Assembly (NCBI RefSeq): GCF_963678635.1 | Contig: NC_087064.1 | Span: 62,675,548 to 62,739,547 of the forward strand | Direction of reading: 5' to 3' | Source of the DNA: Symsagittifera roscoffensis | Taxonomy: Eukaryota > Xenacoelomorpha > Acoela > Convolutidae | Length of the DNA stretch: 64,000 nucleotides | Part shown: piece after piece, positions 22,001 to 33,594 of the stretch | How positions within the stretch are numbered: position 1 is the first letter of the stretch | How the letters are laid out: the number at the start of each line of letters is the position of its first letter | The notes under the pieces: model-generated | What the model was told of the DNA's origin: nothing | Databases searched by the model: none | What the model saw: the letters and a program-made list of their open reading frames with translations, nothing else | Position numbers and translations under genes: made by a program

Positions 22001-22019
22001 TTTTTCTCTCTGGTTTCAG
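22001..22019 (+). promoter_or_regulatory. 3' splice acceptor before U2AF1
   Basis: A pyrimidine-rich tract ending in TTTCAG precedes the U2AF1 start codon by 6 bases (exon begins 22020, ATG 22026). No matching donor is evident in the 300 bp back to the solo LTR. It may receive a 5' UTR exon from further upstream or a trans-spliced leader. Confidence 0.65.
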
Positions 22020-22025
22020 AAGCTG

Positions 22026-22727
22026 ATGGCGGAGCATTTGGCTTCTATTTTTGGAACCGAAAAAGACAAGGTTAATTGTTCTTTCTACTTCAAAATAGGA
22101 GCTTGTCGTCATGGTGATCGTTGCTCACGAATCCACAACAAGCCAACATTTTCGCAAACAATTGTATTGCCTAATTTATATCGTAATCCCCAAATGACGA
22201 ACCCTGGAATGGGCGAAACTCGTCAATTTGATAAAACGGGAGTAACCGATCTTGAAATGCAAAAACATTTTGACGATTTCTTCGAAGATGTGTTTGTTGA
22301 ATGCGAAGACAAGTATGGCGAGATAGAGGAGATGAACGTATGTGACAACCTGGGTGATCATCTTGTGGGAAACGTTTATGTGAAGTTTCGTTTTGAAGAA
22401 GACGCTGCGACAGCTGTTGAAGATCTAAACAACAGGTGGTTCAACTACATGCCTATTCACGCTGAACTCTCCCCGGTTACTGATTTCCGCGAGGCTTGTT
22501 GTCGACAATACGAAATGGGAGAATGTACACGAGGCGGTTTTTGCAATTTCATGCACTTGAAGCCTATCTCTCGGGAACTCCGAAGAGAATTATATGGGCG
22601 TTCAAAGAAAAGCAAGAAGCCTAAAAGTCGTTCAAAATCGAGAGAGCGACGGAGATCTAGAAGTCGCTCCGGAGGAAGACGTCGAAGGTCTAGATCCAGA
22701 TCCAAGTCTGGTGGGAGAAGGCGATAG
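22026..22727 (+). CDS. U2AF1: U2AF1-like splicing factor (U2AF small subunit)
   Basis: This encodes the small subunit of U2 auxiliary factor, which recognises the AG of 3' splice sites in the nucleus together with the large subunit. From the ATG at 22026 it gives 233 residues, close to the usual 230-240 of animal U2AF1 without a long tail. Order: [15 protein letters not shown] start, first CCCH zinc finger ([20 protein letters not shown]), the atypical RNA-recognition/UHM fold with [19 protein letters not shown], second CCCH finger ([20 protein letters not shown]) and a short C-terminal RS domain (RSRSRS repeats). The frame is open 25 codons further upstream, but those codons cross a strong 3' splice site, so the start is set at 22026. 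The coding region has no introns. An expressed retrocopy is possible, but the acceptor just upstream argues for a regular gene. Confidence 0.95.
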   Translation: MAEHLASIFGTEKDKVNCSFYFKIGACRHGDRCSRIHNKPTFSQTIVLPNLYRNPQMTNPGMGETRQFDKTGVTDLEMQKHFDDFFEDVFVECEDKYGEIEEMNVCDNLGDHLVGNVYVKFRFEEDAATAVEDLNNRWFNYMPIHAELSPVTDFREACCRQYEMGECTRGGFCNFMHLKPISRELRRELYGRSKKSKKPKSRSKSRERRRSRSRSGGRRRRSRSRSKSGGRRR

Positions 22728-23139
22728 ACAAGAAAAACAATTAACAGCAAACGGTGGCAATATGTGATATTATCTCGCTATAATTGATGTGATTTTTAAA
22801 GTTTCGTTCTTGACAAATTTAGTGTTCTGCAAACTAAGTTTCGAATCTGGAGAGTTGTTCAAATAGTCGAACTCGTTTATTTTGAAGCATTTTAAGGAAT
22901 CGTTTTGCAGACATGAAGGGGAATATTATATTGACCTTCGTGATATTACATTTACCCTCGCATTGCAAGGGTATTGCAACCCGATATCGGACTTTTTTTC
23001 CCGTTTGAACAAACTTCGTTGACATAGCTCATCTGCTTGTTTTTTGGCATAGCATGTTCCTGCTACCAACTATGACCGGTCAGGAGCTTACTTTTGAAAA
23101 GTGATGGATTTTCTAAAAAACTTCGAAAATTTTATCGAC
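22728..23139. other. 3' flank of U2AF1
   Basis: This is AT-rich non-coding sequence. It should hold the 3' UTR and polyadenylation site of U2AF1, but I do not see an unambiguous AATAAA close to the stop. No other gene is supported. Confidence 0.4.
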
Positions 23140-23149
23140 CTTTTTATTT

Positions 23150-23350
23150 AGGTCGAGCAAATGGATTTTCTGAGCTCTTCCAAATCATTATAAAGACCCT
23201 ATTTTGACTAAAATTTCTGCGCCGCACGCAAATTTTTGAGAAAGAACATTCCAAAAAGGCTTTTTGTAGGCACTTTTTGGAAATTTTTGACCAAATAATT
23301 GCGTTTTTTTGGCGCGCTCCTCCCTCATAATAAGTGTATTTTGGCGCCAA
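23150..23350. repeat. Dispersed repeat, copy 1
   Basis: It shares words such as GATTTTCTGAGCTCT, AGGCACTTTTTGGAAA and the GCGCGCTC region with 32306-32470 in the same orientation. Both copies are diverged. No coding content is recognised. Confidence 0.65.
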
Positions 23351-23454
23351 TGGCGCCTTTAGAAAAACTTTAGGGTCAGTCAGCCAAAAATGATTATCTC
23401 AAAATAGTACAAAGGGGGACCCACCTTTGGGTCGGCAGAGGGTCGAATCCCTGC

Positions 23455-23506
23455 GGGGGGGGGGGGGGGGTGTCGAATCCCTGGATTCGTCCGCCCCCCC
23501 CCCCCC
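23455..23506. repeat. Poly-G (16) and poly-C (13) runs facing each other
   Basis: Sixteen G (23455-23470) and thirteen C (23494-23506) are separated by 23 bases that include the duplicated phrase GTCGAATCCCTG. The runs could pair into a hairpin, and the G-run could form a quadruplex. Run lengths in such tracts are often wrong in assemblies. Confidence 0.8.
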
Positions 23507-23860
23507 TAAATTTGCTGTTGGATGGAAATGTATATTGGCATAGTATATTTTGAAAGTAATTCTTTTCTCCTTTGTTCAAGTAAATGAGTTCCAATACTTG
23601 CGAATGGATAGTTTTTTCTCTAAAGCATCGCTTCGCCTCAATGTTTATTGGGCGTTTCACTTGACCTATGTTTAAGAAGTCCTTATTGACATAATGTGCC
23701 ATTGTTTGGCAACGTTAAATGTTTTAATAAAAAAGTTAGTTTTTCAAAACAGCCATACATCTGTTGAAGCGTGAATGCTTTAACTGTACAGCTTTTTCCT
23801 TAATTCGCTAGGCAAACTTTTTGAAGCTTTTAGTATCAATGTTTATTCGACAAAATCAAA

Positions 23861-24700
23861 ATTCTCAGCCCTATAGTGGTGTTCTGTCGGGGTACACCCA
23901 GGGATTGCAAATCTGGCCTTAAAAAATGAATTCTCAAATTCCTTTTGATTTACTAGATATGGTAATTTTTATGATTTTGTAAGTTTTTTTTGAAAAAAAA
24001 AATACTAATAGAACTTGAAATTCTCAACCCTATGGCGGGATGCTCGCAGAGTACACTATGGAATTGCAATTATGCCCTCCAGATGTAGCGGCTCCAATCA
24101 TTTTGCTAATTGAGATATGTCGTTTTTTTTTTCAATTTAAAAAAATAGATTTAAAAAACTGTAAACTCTCCTATGGTAGGAAGCTATCAGGCTACATTCA
24201 GTGTTTGCAAATCTGGCCTGCAAATATAACTGCTTAAATCTTTCGGTTTTCGAGATATGGCTTCTTTTTATGATTTTTTCTTTTTTTTAAAGCACTGATT
24301 TTTACAAAATAAACAGAACTCGAAATTTTCAACCCTATAGTGGGGTGTTATCAGGGTGAGCTCATGACTTGCAAACCTGGCCTACAAATAAAAATGTTCA
24401 TATCTTTTTAGTTTTTGAGTTATGGCTTTTTTTAATGTTTTTTTTTTTTAAAACTTAGATTTAATAAACACTAAAACACTTGAATTTCTCAGCCCTATGT
24501 TGGGACGCTATCAGGGTACACTCAGAAGTTGCAAATCTGGCTTTCAAGTTTTACTGCTCAAATTCTCTTGGTTTTCGAGAAATCGCATTTTTTATGAATT
24601 GGGGAATTCGTAAGGGTTGCAAATTTGGTTTCTAATTGAACTTCTCAATTTATAGTTTCGATATTTGATTTTTTTTTTTTGAAAAAATTTCTTTAACTAA
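23861..24700. repeat. Degenerate ~160-bp tandem repeat, five units
   Basis: Anchors of the form CCCTATRGTGGG...CAGGGTACACTCAGGG.TTGCAAATCTGGCC recur near 23870, 24030, 24172, 24332 and 24493. Each is followed by CTGCTCAAAT..TT.GGTTTTCGAGATATGGC and poly-T. A related array is at 30590-31260. It is AT-rich and old. Confidence 0.75.
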
Positions 24701-24959
24701 AGGGTGTTTTTCAATATAAATCTGATAGATATTAGAACTTTCAAACTTCTTTTTTTTTACAAGATAAGAAAAGTGCAGTCGGCTTTTAGCGTCTTTTTTT
24801 GAGTTTAAAGTTTCCCAAATCTGATAAAGCTCAGTAAATTTTGAGGTATTATCGTTTTGGTGAAAAATAACCTAAAAGATGATTTATTGATCGTTAAGTT
24901 GAAATTTAAAAAAAGTTGAAATAGAAACTCCTGATGAATGGACCAATTTTAAATTAACG

Positions 24960-25930
24960 GTTGCTATAAACTTCGTTTTTTGTATTTAATTTCGGAAGCT
25001 CCTTCTAATGTCAACAATCTATTTGAAGCATCGTAGATGCGAGTCATGTGATAGTTATGTTTAGTTTTTATATCTCGCCATCTAGAATTCGAAATGGTTG
25101 GCGAACATATGGGTGCAGTGTAGTTTATGGGTGCGAAGCTTCTGTCTCTGGGTTTATTGTTTATACTAAGAGTTCTCTTGAGCAACTCCTGAAATGTGTC
25201 TTATTTCTTGTGACTTTTTCACAGATTTTACCGCAGTGGGGTCAAAGGTTATGATATTATCAAATGCAACACTAAAATCGTGGGCGATTTTGTTCTGGAA
25301 GTTTGCGTTTGCTAAGCAATGTTTTCGGAATTAACTTCTGCAGACCAAGTTATTAAATGTTAGAGAAGGATTTATCACCAAGTGAGAACTTCCAAGTGTA
25401 ATGGAGTTTGCAGTTGTTTGATATTTGCGCCTGATGTGCTTAGTTATATCGTCAGAAGATGTGATCAGCGATGACATCTTCATATAAAAGTTGAAAAGGA
25501 TACCACATTGAGGGACTCCATGCTTTACTTTTCGCATCCTTGATATGCACTGTTCGTATTCAACATACTTAAAGTGTCCTTGGCGGTATAAAAGCAGCCA
25601 TCTTGTTGTCACTTGTGGGTTGTTCCTAAAATATTTCAGCAGCTCATTGTGGGCTATGGCACGGTGTTTTGAATTGTGGGCTATGGCCCGTTGTTTGTTT
25701 AGCAGGGGTGTTTTGAATTTGTTGTTCAGTTTTGTTGATTACACAAATCAAAGCTGTTGCCGTGGAGCGGTTTTTCCGAACGCCATGTTGGTGTGTTGCC
25801 AGATTGATGGTGATGACTAACTCTGGAAGCAGAAGGCGCTCAATCCATTTAGCCACGGGAGAGAGTAGAGCAATTGGGCGATAAGCTTTAGGTTGACTAA
25901 GGTCTTTGCCGAGCTTTAACTCAACTCAAT
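24960..25930 (-). pseudogene. Non-LTR retrotransposon reverse-transcriptase relic
   Basis: In minus-strand order there is AYRPIALLSPVAKWIE near 25900-25840, HQHGVRKNRSTATALICV near 25780, and HGVPQCGILFNFYMKMSSL near 25520. These are the successive conserved RT blocks of LINE elements of the Jockey/CR1 kind (YRPI.LL, QHGF...RST.TAL, GVPQG..L). The catalytic FADD region is not readable, and the frame is broken repeatedly. Sequence down to about 24960 is probably the same relic. It is inactive. Confidence 0.72.
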
Positions 25931-26419
25931 TTGAATTCGTTACAAAGGACAACATTACGATCAGAATATATGTACCAGGAGTAGCTATACGGGCTGTGCA
26001 GCCCAACAAGTGAACCCCTAGAGAACCTAAACAGTTATTGGAGAACAAATAAGTTTAAACATGTATTCTATTGAATTCTAAATTTAATGTAATGTCCATT
26101 AACACCTTGTTATCTTCAACATACAATGAGTTAAGCTGTTTTTTATACGGCAAAACCTGATTTTTTTGTAAAGGATTTCAAGCCAAAAGGAAGAAGATAA
26201 TTTTTTTTTGAAGAAAATTATAGCATTTGATTGTTTTACTTTCTGTGATTCTTGATTTTGCAAAAAAGGATTACGTGTAAGTCTTTTGATCACAGTGTTT
26301 TTTTTCAGAAAATTGATAGGCGATGTATCAAATATCTGCTTAACGGATATCATGAACGTTTTCAATGTCATTTTTGTTCGAAAAGGTATGATAAATGGTC
26401 AAATTTTATTTTGAAAGAA

Positions 26420-26640
26420 ATAGTGCGCAGCACCCTTTTTTGAGCTATCAATATTTTGTTTAGAATTTCTTTCGACGTGCATCCATAGGCTATCAGACCG
26501 TATGAAATCACTGGCACTAAATATTTTGTTAAAGCTGGATTAGTGAAGTTTGAGAGAAAAAAATTCTGAGAGCGGTAGAAAACTCCATCTAACTTAGCTT
26601 TGGCAGTGGTTTCAATCTAGCGTTCCAATTGTAAGGAAAA
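26420..26640 (-). pseudogene. C-terminal fragment of a non-LTR retrotransposon ORF2
   Basis: A frame on the minus strand reads ...TKYLVPVISYGLIAYGCT then SKEILNKILIAQKRVLRT. That matches the post-RT domain of Jockey-like elements (a 'YGI..WG....' block followed by LQKR.IR). It lies upstream, in minus orientation, of the RT blocks at 25-26 kb, so it is either from another copy or rearranged. Confidence 0.65.
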
Positions 26641-27660
26641 ACACTTGTGTTTGAGAAAAGTTATTAGCTCTCGTTGAATAATTTGTTGGGATTTGTGGTG
26701 AAGATAGATAGGTGCAAGTCATTCTTGTCCTGTCTCCTTGCTTGTTTGAACGATTTTATGGCATTATATGCCATAAGAGGATTGAAGAATTTTCATTCTT
26801 TTGGAGTGATTATTATCTACTCACGGTGATACGTTTTTCTTTTTGTAGTTTCGGTTGTCTCTGTTGTTGTAGCTTTACCGATTTAGCTTTTGTACTCAGA
26901 TTGAACTGGAGAGACAATTATTTGAAGAGAGAGTTCGGGAAATTACGGGCAATCCTGGCATTATGGGAGAAAGCTGACAATTAGGCCATCAAAAAAGCAG
27001 ATGAGTCATCCTGAAAGCCTCCCCCATTGTGTGAAGAGCATTATTCTGATTCACAGGCACAAGAAACTCACATACATGATCAGAAGATCATCACAACATT
27101 CTCACTACATAGAAGGGAAGCAGTTGGCGAAGTAATGGGTTGTTTAACAATCAAAAGATAGATTGAGACGATTCTCAACAGCTTTAGGCTAAATCGCTAT
27201 TCACACCTGAGCTACGTAATATCGACATCGAAATGATATAAAACCACATGTTCACACGCTGCGAGACTGGGACAGATACTGAATACTTTTTCTTGTTTTC
27301 CCACTATGAGATACAATTAACCTGCAGTTTGTTCGGCAAACTGGATTTTTCAACCCCTTATTACAAATTGGAAGGCGCCACACGCAACAAGTTTTTCCCG
27401 CTACAAACTTTGTTCACAGGGCTCTTCGATTAATTTCCTTGGCGTGTGAACTTCAGCCGTTAAGTTGACCTGTTCGCCATAGAGGTGGCGTCAATGCTAG
27501 GGACGACAAAGGTTAATATTTCGAGTTTTAATAGGCCATGACTTCGTGGAAACTGCTGTCATAAAATTTTGGACTATCTTTTGTGTGCGTCATTTTGTCT
27601 GCTGTTTTTACAGCAAGGCTTTTTCTTGGTTTTAACAAGTTTTAATGGTGTTTTTTAAGT
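26641..27660. other. AT-rich intergenic DNA, no gene seen
   Basis: Only short spurious frames are present on both strands. I find no splice-bounded coding similarity and no RNA gene. Confidence 0.4.
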
Positions 27661-27679
27661 CTTTTTGTAGGATTTTTGA

Positions 27680-28290
27680 ATCTGTGAGGTGCTTAGAATA
27701 TGAGTAATGCGTTCACTTTAGGATCAACATATCGTGCATTCGATCCCATGTCATGGCAGTGATAGTGTATCAGAACGAGCTCTCACTTGACCTCTAGTTT
27801 CAGATCTACCACAGACTGACCGATTTCGACTGCAGTAATGGGTACCACGTGATAGTTCTAGACGCAAAAAAAGCAGCGTTGATTCGCAAGTTAAAGCTTT
27901 GCTCAGCAAAACTCAATCTGTTAAAATTTCTCCTTTTTCATTATTGCCGTCTTTTTCATCGGCTTAATAAATTTCTGTATAAGTAAAGCATTTTTCGACT
28001 TTCTTTTGGTCTTGAAGGTTTTCTGCTCAGGTTTTTTTCGGCTTTGTTACCGCTTGCTAATTGTAATTTCAAATCCAATCAAATATCTGGCGTAGAGGTA
28101 AAACAACTGCTTGAGACCGCAAAGTTTTGCGGCTCAAATCCGGCTGGGCCCTTTTTTGTGCTTTTTCGAACTATCGTCCGTCTGTTTATATTTGTAGGCT
28201 TAGTTCTCGCAGCTCAATGGTTCAGCTTTATTCCAAGTTGCTGTAATCCCCATGCTTGAGACATCAAAGCCCGGGAGTTCGATTGCAGTT
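27680..28290 (+). repeat. tRNA-like (SINE-type) sequences with Pol III boxes
   Basis: Three short segments have B-box-like motifs, two with a good A-box-like motif about 40-55 bases upstream. The first is TGCATTCGATCCC near 27735, with only a weak A-box. The second is TGGCGTAGAGG at 28088 with GGCTCAAATCC at 28131. The third is AGCTCAATGG at 28211 with GGAGTTCGATTGC at about 28275. None folds into a convincing complete tRNA by eye, so tRNA pseudogenes or tRNA-derived SINEs are more likely than active tRNA genes. Confidence 0.4.
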
Positions 28291-28784
28291 GAGACTTGTT
28301 TTTCTTGCAAATAGAGAGTTTTGGCTAATATGTCTGTCTGCTTATTTTTGTCTGCTTAGTTCCGCAGAAGGGACTTTGTTTAAAAACTTTGATTCTTTAT
28401 AACATTCCCAAAGCTCTCTGTAGACTTTATAATGGTGCAGGCAATTTTGCTCTGGATATTTTGGACTGTTGCAATTTTTATTGACAAAATCGATTGTTTT
28501 GGATTTTTTTTCTGTTTGAGTTTCATTGTTGGTCATATTTGTATCGCAATTGGTGCGAAGCTCAGCTTCGCCGCGTTGTTTATAATTTCGTAACAGTAAA
28601 TCAGATCTCTGATTTTCTTCTAATAGGACAATGAATAATTTAAATGCTTTGTCGATTCATTTTATTCGAAATCAAAAATATAAATAAATAAACGTAAGCG
28701 GAGTTGTCTCAACATCGTAAGTAGTTTTAAATGACTCAAATAAGATTTTTGTATCAAAAGCATTTTGGTGAATGAGTCAAGTTT

Positions 28785-28881
28785 TATCTTGAAAACATAG
28801 TTTTTACACAATTAATGCAACGATTTTCAAAAAGATGATACAAAAAAAAGGTTCTATCTTGAAAACATAGTTTTTACACAA
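28785..28881. repeat. 27-nt direct repeat, two copies
   Basis: The phrase starting TATCTTGAAAACATAG occurs at 28785 and 28855 (period 70) in AT-rich DNA. No function is apparent. Confidence 0.7.
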
Positions 28882-30589
28882 GCAGCGCGTAGTGTATTAT
28901 TACGAAGAGTTTTTTCTTACCTAAGTCGCAACTAGAAGTGCTCATTTGGTGGCATTTTGGTATATTTCATTGTGAGCATAACCAATTTAATGGCATATGT
29001 TGCTGCTTTATGTTAGGCTAGTGTTAGGTACTGTTAGAAAAAAACAGGTATTATGAAAATGTATGGAATTTGTTGTTTCGTTTTTTTTGCGAGGCTTTGG
29101 AAATTTTCAATTTTCTCAAAAACTACAGTACCGATTTTCAAAAAAACTGTACCAATGGCTGCTCTTCTATGTGCCTTAGAAAATATTCAATTTTTGAAAT
29201 GTGAGCCTGCTGATTTTGAGATTTATAGTTCATTTAAACTAACATGGTGCTTAAATTTTTCCTGCTCAATCACTCGTACCTTTTTTTGTATAAAAGCTGA
29301 TATGGACTTTGGAGAAAACCTTTTTTGTTTTTTCACCGCTTTTTTTTTTAGAAATTTCGTCACAATGCTCGAAAATTTCTAGCTAAATCTGATATTAAGG
29401 GTTCAATCTAAAAAATCAAGGTGCGGAAATGTTCAATAAAAAGATGTGGAAAACAGAGGTTTTTGCCATGCTCTAGTAGAAAAAAAATATTATGGGCTTA
29501 GGAAAAATCCATTTTTTTATCGATTTTTGGAAACCTTTTTTTTCGATAATTACCCAGCGACATCTGAAATAAAAAGTTCAATTGGAAAAGCGAATAGTAG
29601 TTTTCTCCTTTAAATAAGCGACTTATCCCCTACTTAAGCAGGTAATCAATAGGGTTTAGCGTAAAGTCTACTTTTTCACATTTTGAAAATAACTTGTTTA
29701 TCAGTACAATATATGATTACAAACCTTAGAATAGCTAGATCCAGCATTAGTTAGGCCACTTGTTAACTTCCAAGCAACCGTGGTGCAGACACGAGTACGT
29801 GAGACTCATTAGGTCGGATATTCAAATCCGGAACATTTAAATATTTTTATTTTTTTTTTGTCGAATTTAGCTACATAACATTGGCAATTTGATAAAAACT
29901 ATAGCTGCTTCATTGTTAGCTAGTGTCATCCAAATTACAAGCTGTGGTGGAGTAATTGTGTGGAGTAGGGTGTTTTTTTTTAAAAAATGTTTTCCCTATT
30001 TGACTTCGTTTTGTCTGTTTAGAGTTCGTTTTTGCATTTTCCTCGCTTGTGTTTGCGTAGCGCAGCTTCGCCTCTGTGTGAAAAATGTGGTATAACTGGC
30101 TGATTTGATTGTCATTTTTCTGCTCCGACTATTAAAAATGGGGAAAAATTTAGTATTCGGGTGTGTTTTAGGTTTGTTTTTCACGAAGCGAAATCAGGTA
30201 CCATAAATAATCATCGCAATGAGTCGAGTGATGTATCATAAAAAAAGCCTTTTCAGCCGTGATTCAAATGACATCAAAAAGTTTTCCCATCGGTTTAAAA
30301 ATCTACTATATTTAAATGTCTGTGACACGTATCTCGCAATATTTACGCTATCTTTACCATGGTTAAGCGTCTTAGCATATGTTTGCACGTTTAAACTATC
30401 TCGTATAGTGCAACGCTTAAATTTTTTTTTAGTTGCTCTAGATTGAATTTGTGTTCTTTTCGCCAAGTTTGAAATTAGCAACGCAAAAGTGGGTTGATGT
30501 CAGGGTTACCGTAGATACAAAGATTCTTGTAATTTTTTCGAAAATTTTCATCAAATTTTGATTTATGTAAGTCCAAAATTATTGAAATT
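28882..30589. other. AT-rich intergenic DNA with one tRNA-like segment
   Basis: No gene is supported. Around 29772-29832 there is an A-box-like TGGTGCAGACACG, a possible CAT anticodon and a B-box-like GGATATTCAAATCC. The stems are imperfect, so it looks like a tRNA-derived relic. The rest consists of poly-T-rich sequence with spurious short frames. Confidence 0.4.
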
Positions 30590-31260
30590 CTTGACCGGGT
30601 AACTTGGTGCTGTCAAGGTAATCTCAGGGATTGCAAATTTTGCCTCCAAATATGACTGCTTGAACCCTTTGAGTTTTCAAGATATAACGTTTTTTTAAAT
30701 AATTTTTTCAATAAATTTCAAAGAAATTATGCTAAAACTTGTCAAAAGCTGAATTTCTCAAGCCTGTAATTGGATTGTCTCAGGGTAATCTCAGGGGTTG
30801 CAAATCTTGTGTCCAAATTTAAGTGCTCGAATTTTTGTAGTTTTCGAGATGTTAGGTTTTTATGATTTTTTTTCACTATCAAACTAATCAAATTCCCAAG
30901 TATAGTTTTGAAATTAATTTCTCAACTCAGGCGTTGCAAATTGTGCCTCTAAAAGTTATTGCTCAAATGCCAATGGTTTTCGAGATATGACGTTTTTTCA
31001 ATACTTTTCTTGAATTGAAAATTTTTTTTTGTTCTCTAGGTATCCTCAGAAGTTGCAGATCTAGCTACCAAAAAATAATTGGTCAAGTCATCTTAGTTCC
31101 TGAGATATGCCGTTTTTATGTTTTTTCAAAAATTTTCTAAAAACTACGATCTAAAAACTACGAAAATATATACTTAAAAATTTGAAATTTCTGACCCTTT
31201 GGTGGAGTGATGTCAGATTACTACCAGCGAATGCATATATGGCCTCATCTTAATTTTATC
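30590..31260. repeat. Degenerate ~160-bp repeat array, second cluster
   Basis: Units with CAGGGTAATCTCAGGGRTTGCAAAT..TGCCTCC and GGTTTTCGAGATATGACG recur about every 120-170 bp (near 30617, 30780, 30930, 31040, 31205). They belong to the same family as 23861-24700 and are more degenerate. Confidence 0.68.
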
Positions 31261-31742
31261 GCTCAATTTTTTTCATTAAACTAAAATTAAATAGAGAAAA
31301 AAGAGTATGATATTTTAAAACCAATCACATTGGATAATGTCTCCCATTTATGAAATTTTCTTAAAAGGCAGTTGTATCTTGTCGGCTATTTCAGAATTTC
31401 ATTAACGAAGATCTGAAACCCGTTAGTTTTGCAGTTTTCACCATTTTAGTTTAACAAACCTTTAAGTCAGAAATGTTTTTATTGTTCAAATTTTGAAATG
31501 AAAAGAGTTGCTTGATTCACCTTTTTGTTTTACGGTTGCATTCATTTCGTTTTTTTTTCATTGAAATAATGTATAATCAACTTTCATTGCTCACTTATCT
31601 GCTTGAAACAACAGAGTTCCGTTACGCGCTTCTTTTTAATTTCAGTCTAATTTCGAGCGAGTAAAGCTAGCGAGGTCCTAATATAGGCTTAAATAAGCCT
31701 AATTCATATAATATAATTCAAGTTAAGCCATGAAGAAGTAGT

Positions 31743-31794
31743 TTTACACCAGTAAAATGGCTTTACTGGTGTAAAGCCATTTTTACTGGTGTAA
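31743..31794. repeat. Perfect 14-bp inverted repeat plus third arm
   Basis: TTTACACCAGTAAA (31743-31756) is followed after five bases by its reverse complement (31762-31775). A further direct copy of the second arm follows at 31782-31794. This could form alternative hairpins, and its origin is unknown; a miniature transposon end is possible. Confidence 0.8.
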
Positions 31795-31810
31795 TTGTGT
31801 CGTTTGTAGT

Positions 31811-32862
31811 CAGCCGGAGGCCGGGGCTCGACTCAGTACCGTAAACTCTAAACTTGTGTTTTTATGCCCTTAATTTTTTCAGGGCTTTTTTAAATTAAAC
31901 TTCTTTCCGTGTAGCAATCTCTCAAGGCCTAACAGTCATTTTTTTTGATGCAGATGATATATTTCCTGATCGTTAAAACCCCTCTCGTTTTATGTTCAAA
32001 TGCTGGCCAGTGATATTTTGACTCCAAGTTTTGAATGAATTGACACCTCATTTTTTGTTAGAGCGTGGATCTACTCAATCTTGGTCGCTTTAGTTGCCAC
32101 TTCGAACTTTTTGTTTTGAAATTTTTCCTAGTGCCTTTTTACAATAAAAAAATCCAGGTAGAAGGAAAATTGATGTAAAATATAGATAATTACCTTTGTG
32201 ATAAGCAAGGCTGTTTTAGTATTATTATCGACCACGGGCGGATCTAGGATTTTCTCGAGGGGGCGGATTTTCAAGAAAAGATTTTAAAATTTTAGGTCCA
32301 AACAAATTGATTTTCTGAGCTCTACTAAATCACTATATAGACCCCGTTTTGACGAAATTTTCCAAAAAAAACAGGCCCAAATAATGCGTTTTTAGGCACT
32401 TTTTGGAAAATTTTGTCCAAAAAAATGCATTTTTTTTGGTGCGCGCTCTCACCTCAAAATTAGTATATATGTTGTTACACGAAAGTTTTTAATCAAAGAA
32501 TCTGATCGATTTCAAGTAGTCATAATATAAAATTAAAATTGAGTACCTTTCAGCCGGAGGCCGGGGCTCGACTCAGTACCGTAAACTCTAAACTTGTGTT
32601 TTTATGCGCTTAATTTTTTCAGGGCTGTTTTAACTAAACTTCTTTCCGTGTAGCTTCCTTCTCAAGGCCTAGCAGTCAGCATTTTTAGATGCAGGAAGAT
32701 GATATGTTTCCTGATTGTTGAAATCCCTCTCGTTTTATGTTCAAATGCTGGCCAGTGATATTTTGACTCCAAGTTTTGAATGAATTGACACCTCATTTTT
32801 CTTGTTAGAGCGTGGATCTACTCAATCTTGGTCGCTTTAGTTGCCGCTTCGAACTTTTTGTT
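31811..32862. repeat. Direct duplication, ~310 bp, period 740
   Basis: The unit starting CAGCCGGAGGCCGGGGCTCG at 31811 recurs at 32551 and stays alignable to CTTCGAACTTTTTGTT (ends about 32115 and 32862). The start contains a B-box-like GGGGCTCGACTC. The intervening DNA carries the second copy of the dispersed repeat (32306-32470). It may be a dispersed element present twice rather than a tandem duplication. Confidence 0.85.
32306..32470. repeat. Dispersed repeat, copy 2
   Basis: This matches 23150-23350, including the phrases around GATTTTCTGAGCTCT and AGGCACTTTTTGGAAA, with small indels. Confidence 0.65.
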
Positions 32863-33580
32863 AACTAATTCTCATTGCGAGAGCAAGTGTCTTGGAAGCG
32901 GGATCTAGACTTTTCATTGAACAGATTTGTAGCAAAGTGGTAACTGTATGAAGTGGTGACAGCTAGGAGTGGTAGAAAAGGGTGGCACGGGCAGTTTTAT
33001 GAAAATTTACATAATCTTAACTCAAGGTAAAAACCAATTTTTTCAGTTTACTTATTTTGTTCGGCAATAGAGCTCCCGGTGAGATTTTTAGTTGCCTCTT
33101 GCTCAGTCCTTTAAAGAAGGAATTTTCAAGTTTCGCACGCATGTGGTTAAAACCGAGCATGTGCGAGGGATCATTCATTGCAAACTTTGTTGCTGTTTGG
33201 GGTCGGCTCGAATTTTTTCTGCGGAACTTGTGTTGGTGTTTTGCCTGGTGAGTTGTTTTGGTAGTTAGCACCTGAACTGAAATGACTCGAGAGAAATTGT
33301 TCTGTATATACTTGTTTCTTTTTTTCTGCAAGGTTTCGACTTTCTATGCGAAGGCTTATTTCTAAATTCAAAATAAAAATCATAAGATTTAGTCAACAGC
33401 GCCTAAATTGTGTCGTTTGCCGTCATCTAAATTTTATTTGGATTGTCACCTGCGTCTGTATTTTCAGGGCAGCTTCTAGCAACCCTTATGGGTTCGTCAG
33501 CTGTCCTCTCATACTTGCTCATATTTGATTGTGTTATATTCAATAGTGTATAATTGCTGCGATGAGAAATAAATTATTCT

Positions 33581-33588
33581 TGTTCTAG
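33581..33588 (+). promoter_or_regulatory. 3' splice acceptor before TAF8
   Basis: TGTTCTAG ends at 33588, six bases before the TAF8 start codon at 33595, the same spacing as for U2AF1. No upstream donor is identified. Confidence 0.6.
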
Positions 33589-33594
33589 ATTCAA

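Noticed and set aside
21951-22025. Upstream extension of U2AF1 to the ATG at 21951
   Set aside because: The extension crosses a strong pyrimidine tract and TTTCAG acceptor and encodes residues unlike any U2AF1 N-terminus; the start at 22026 matches the family.
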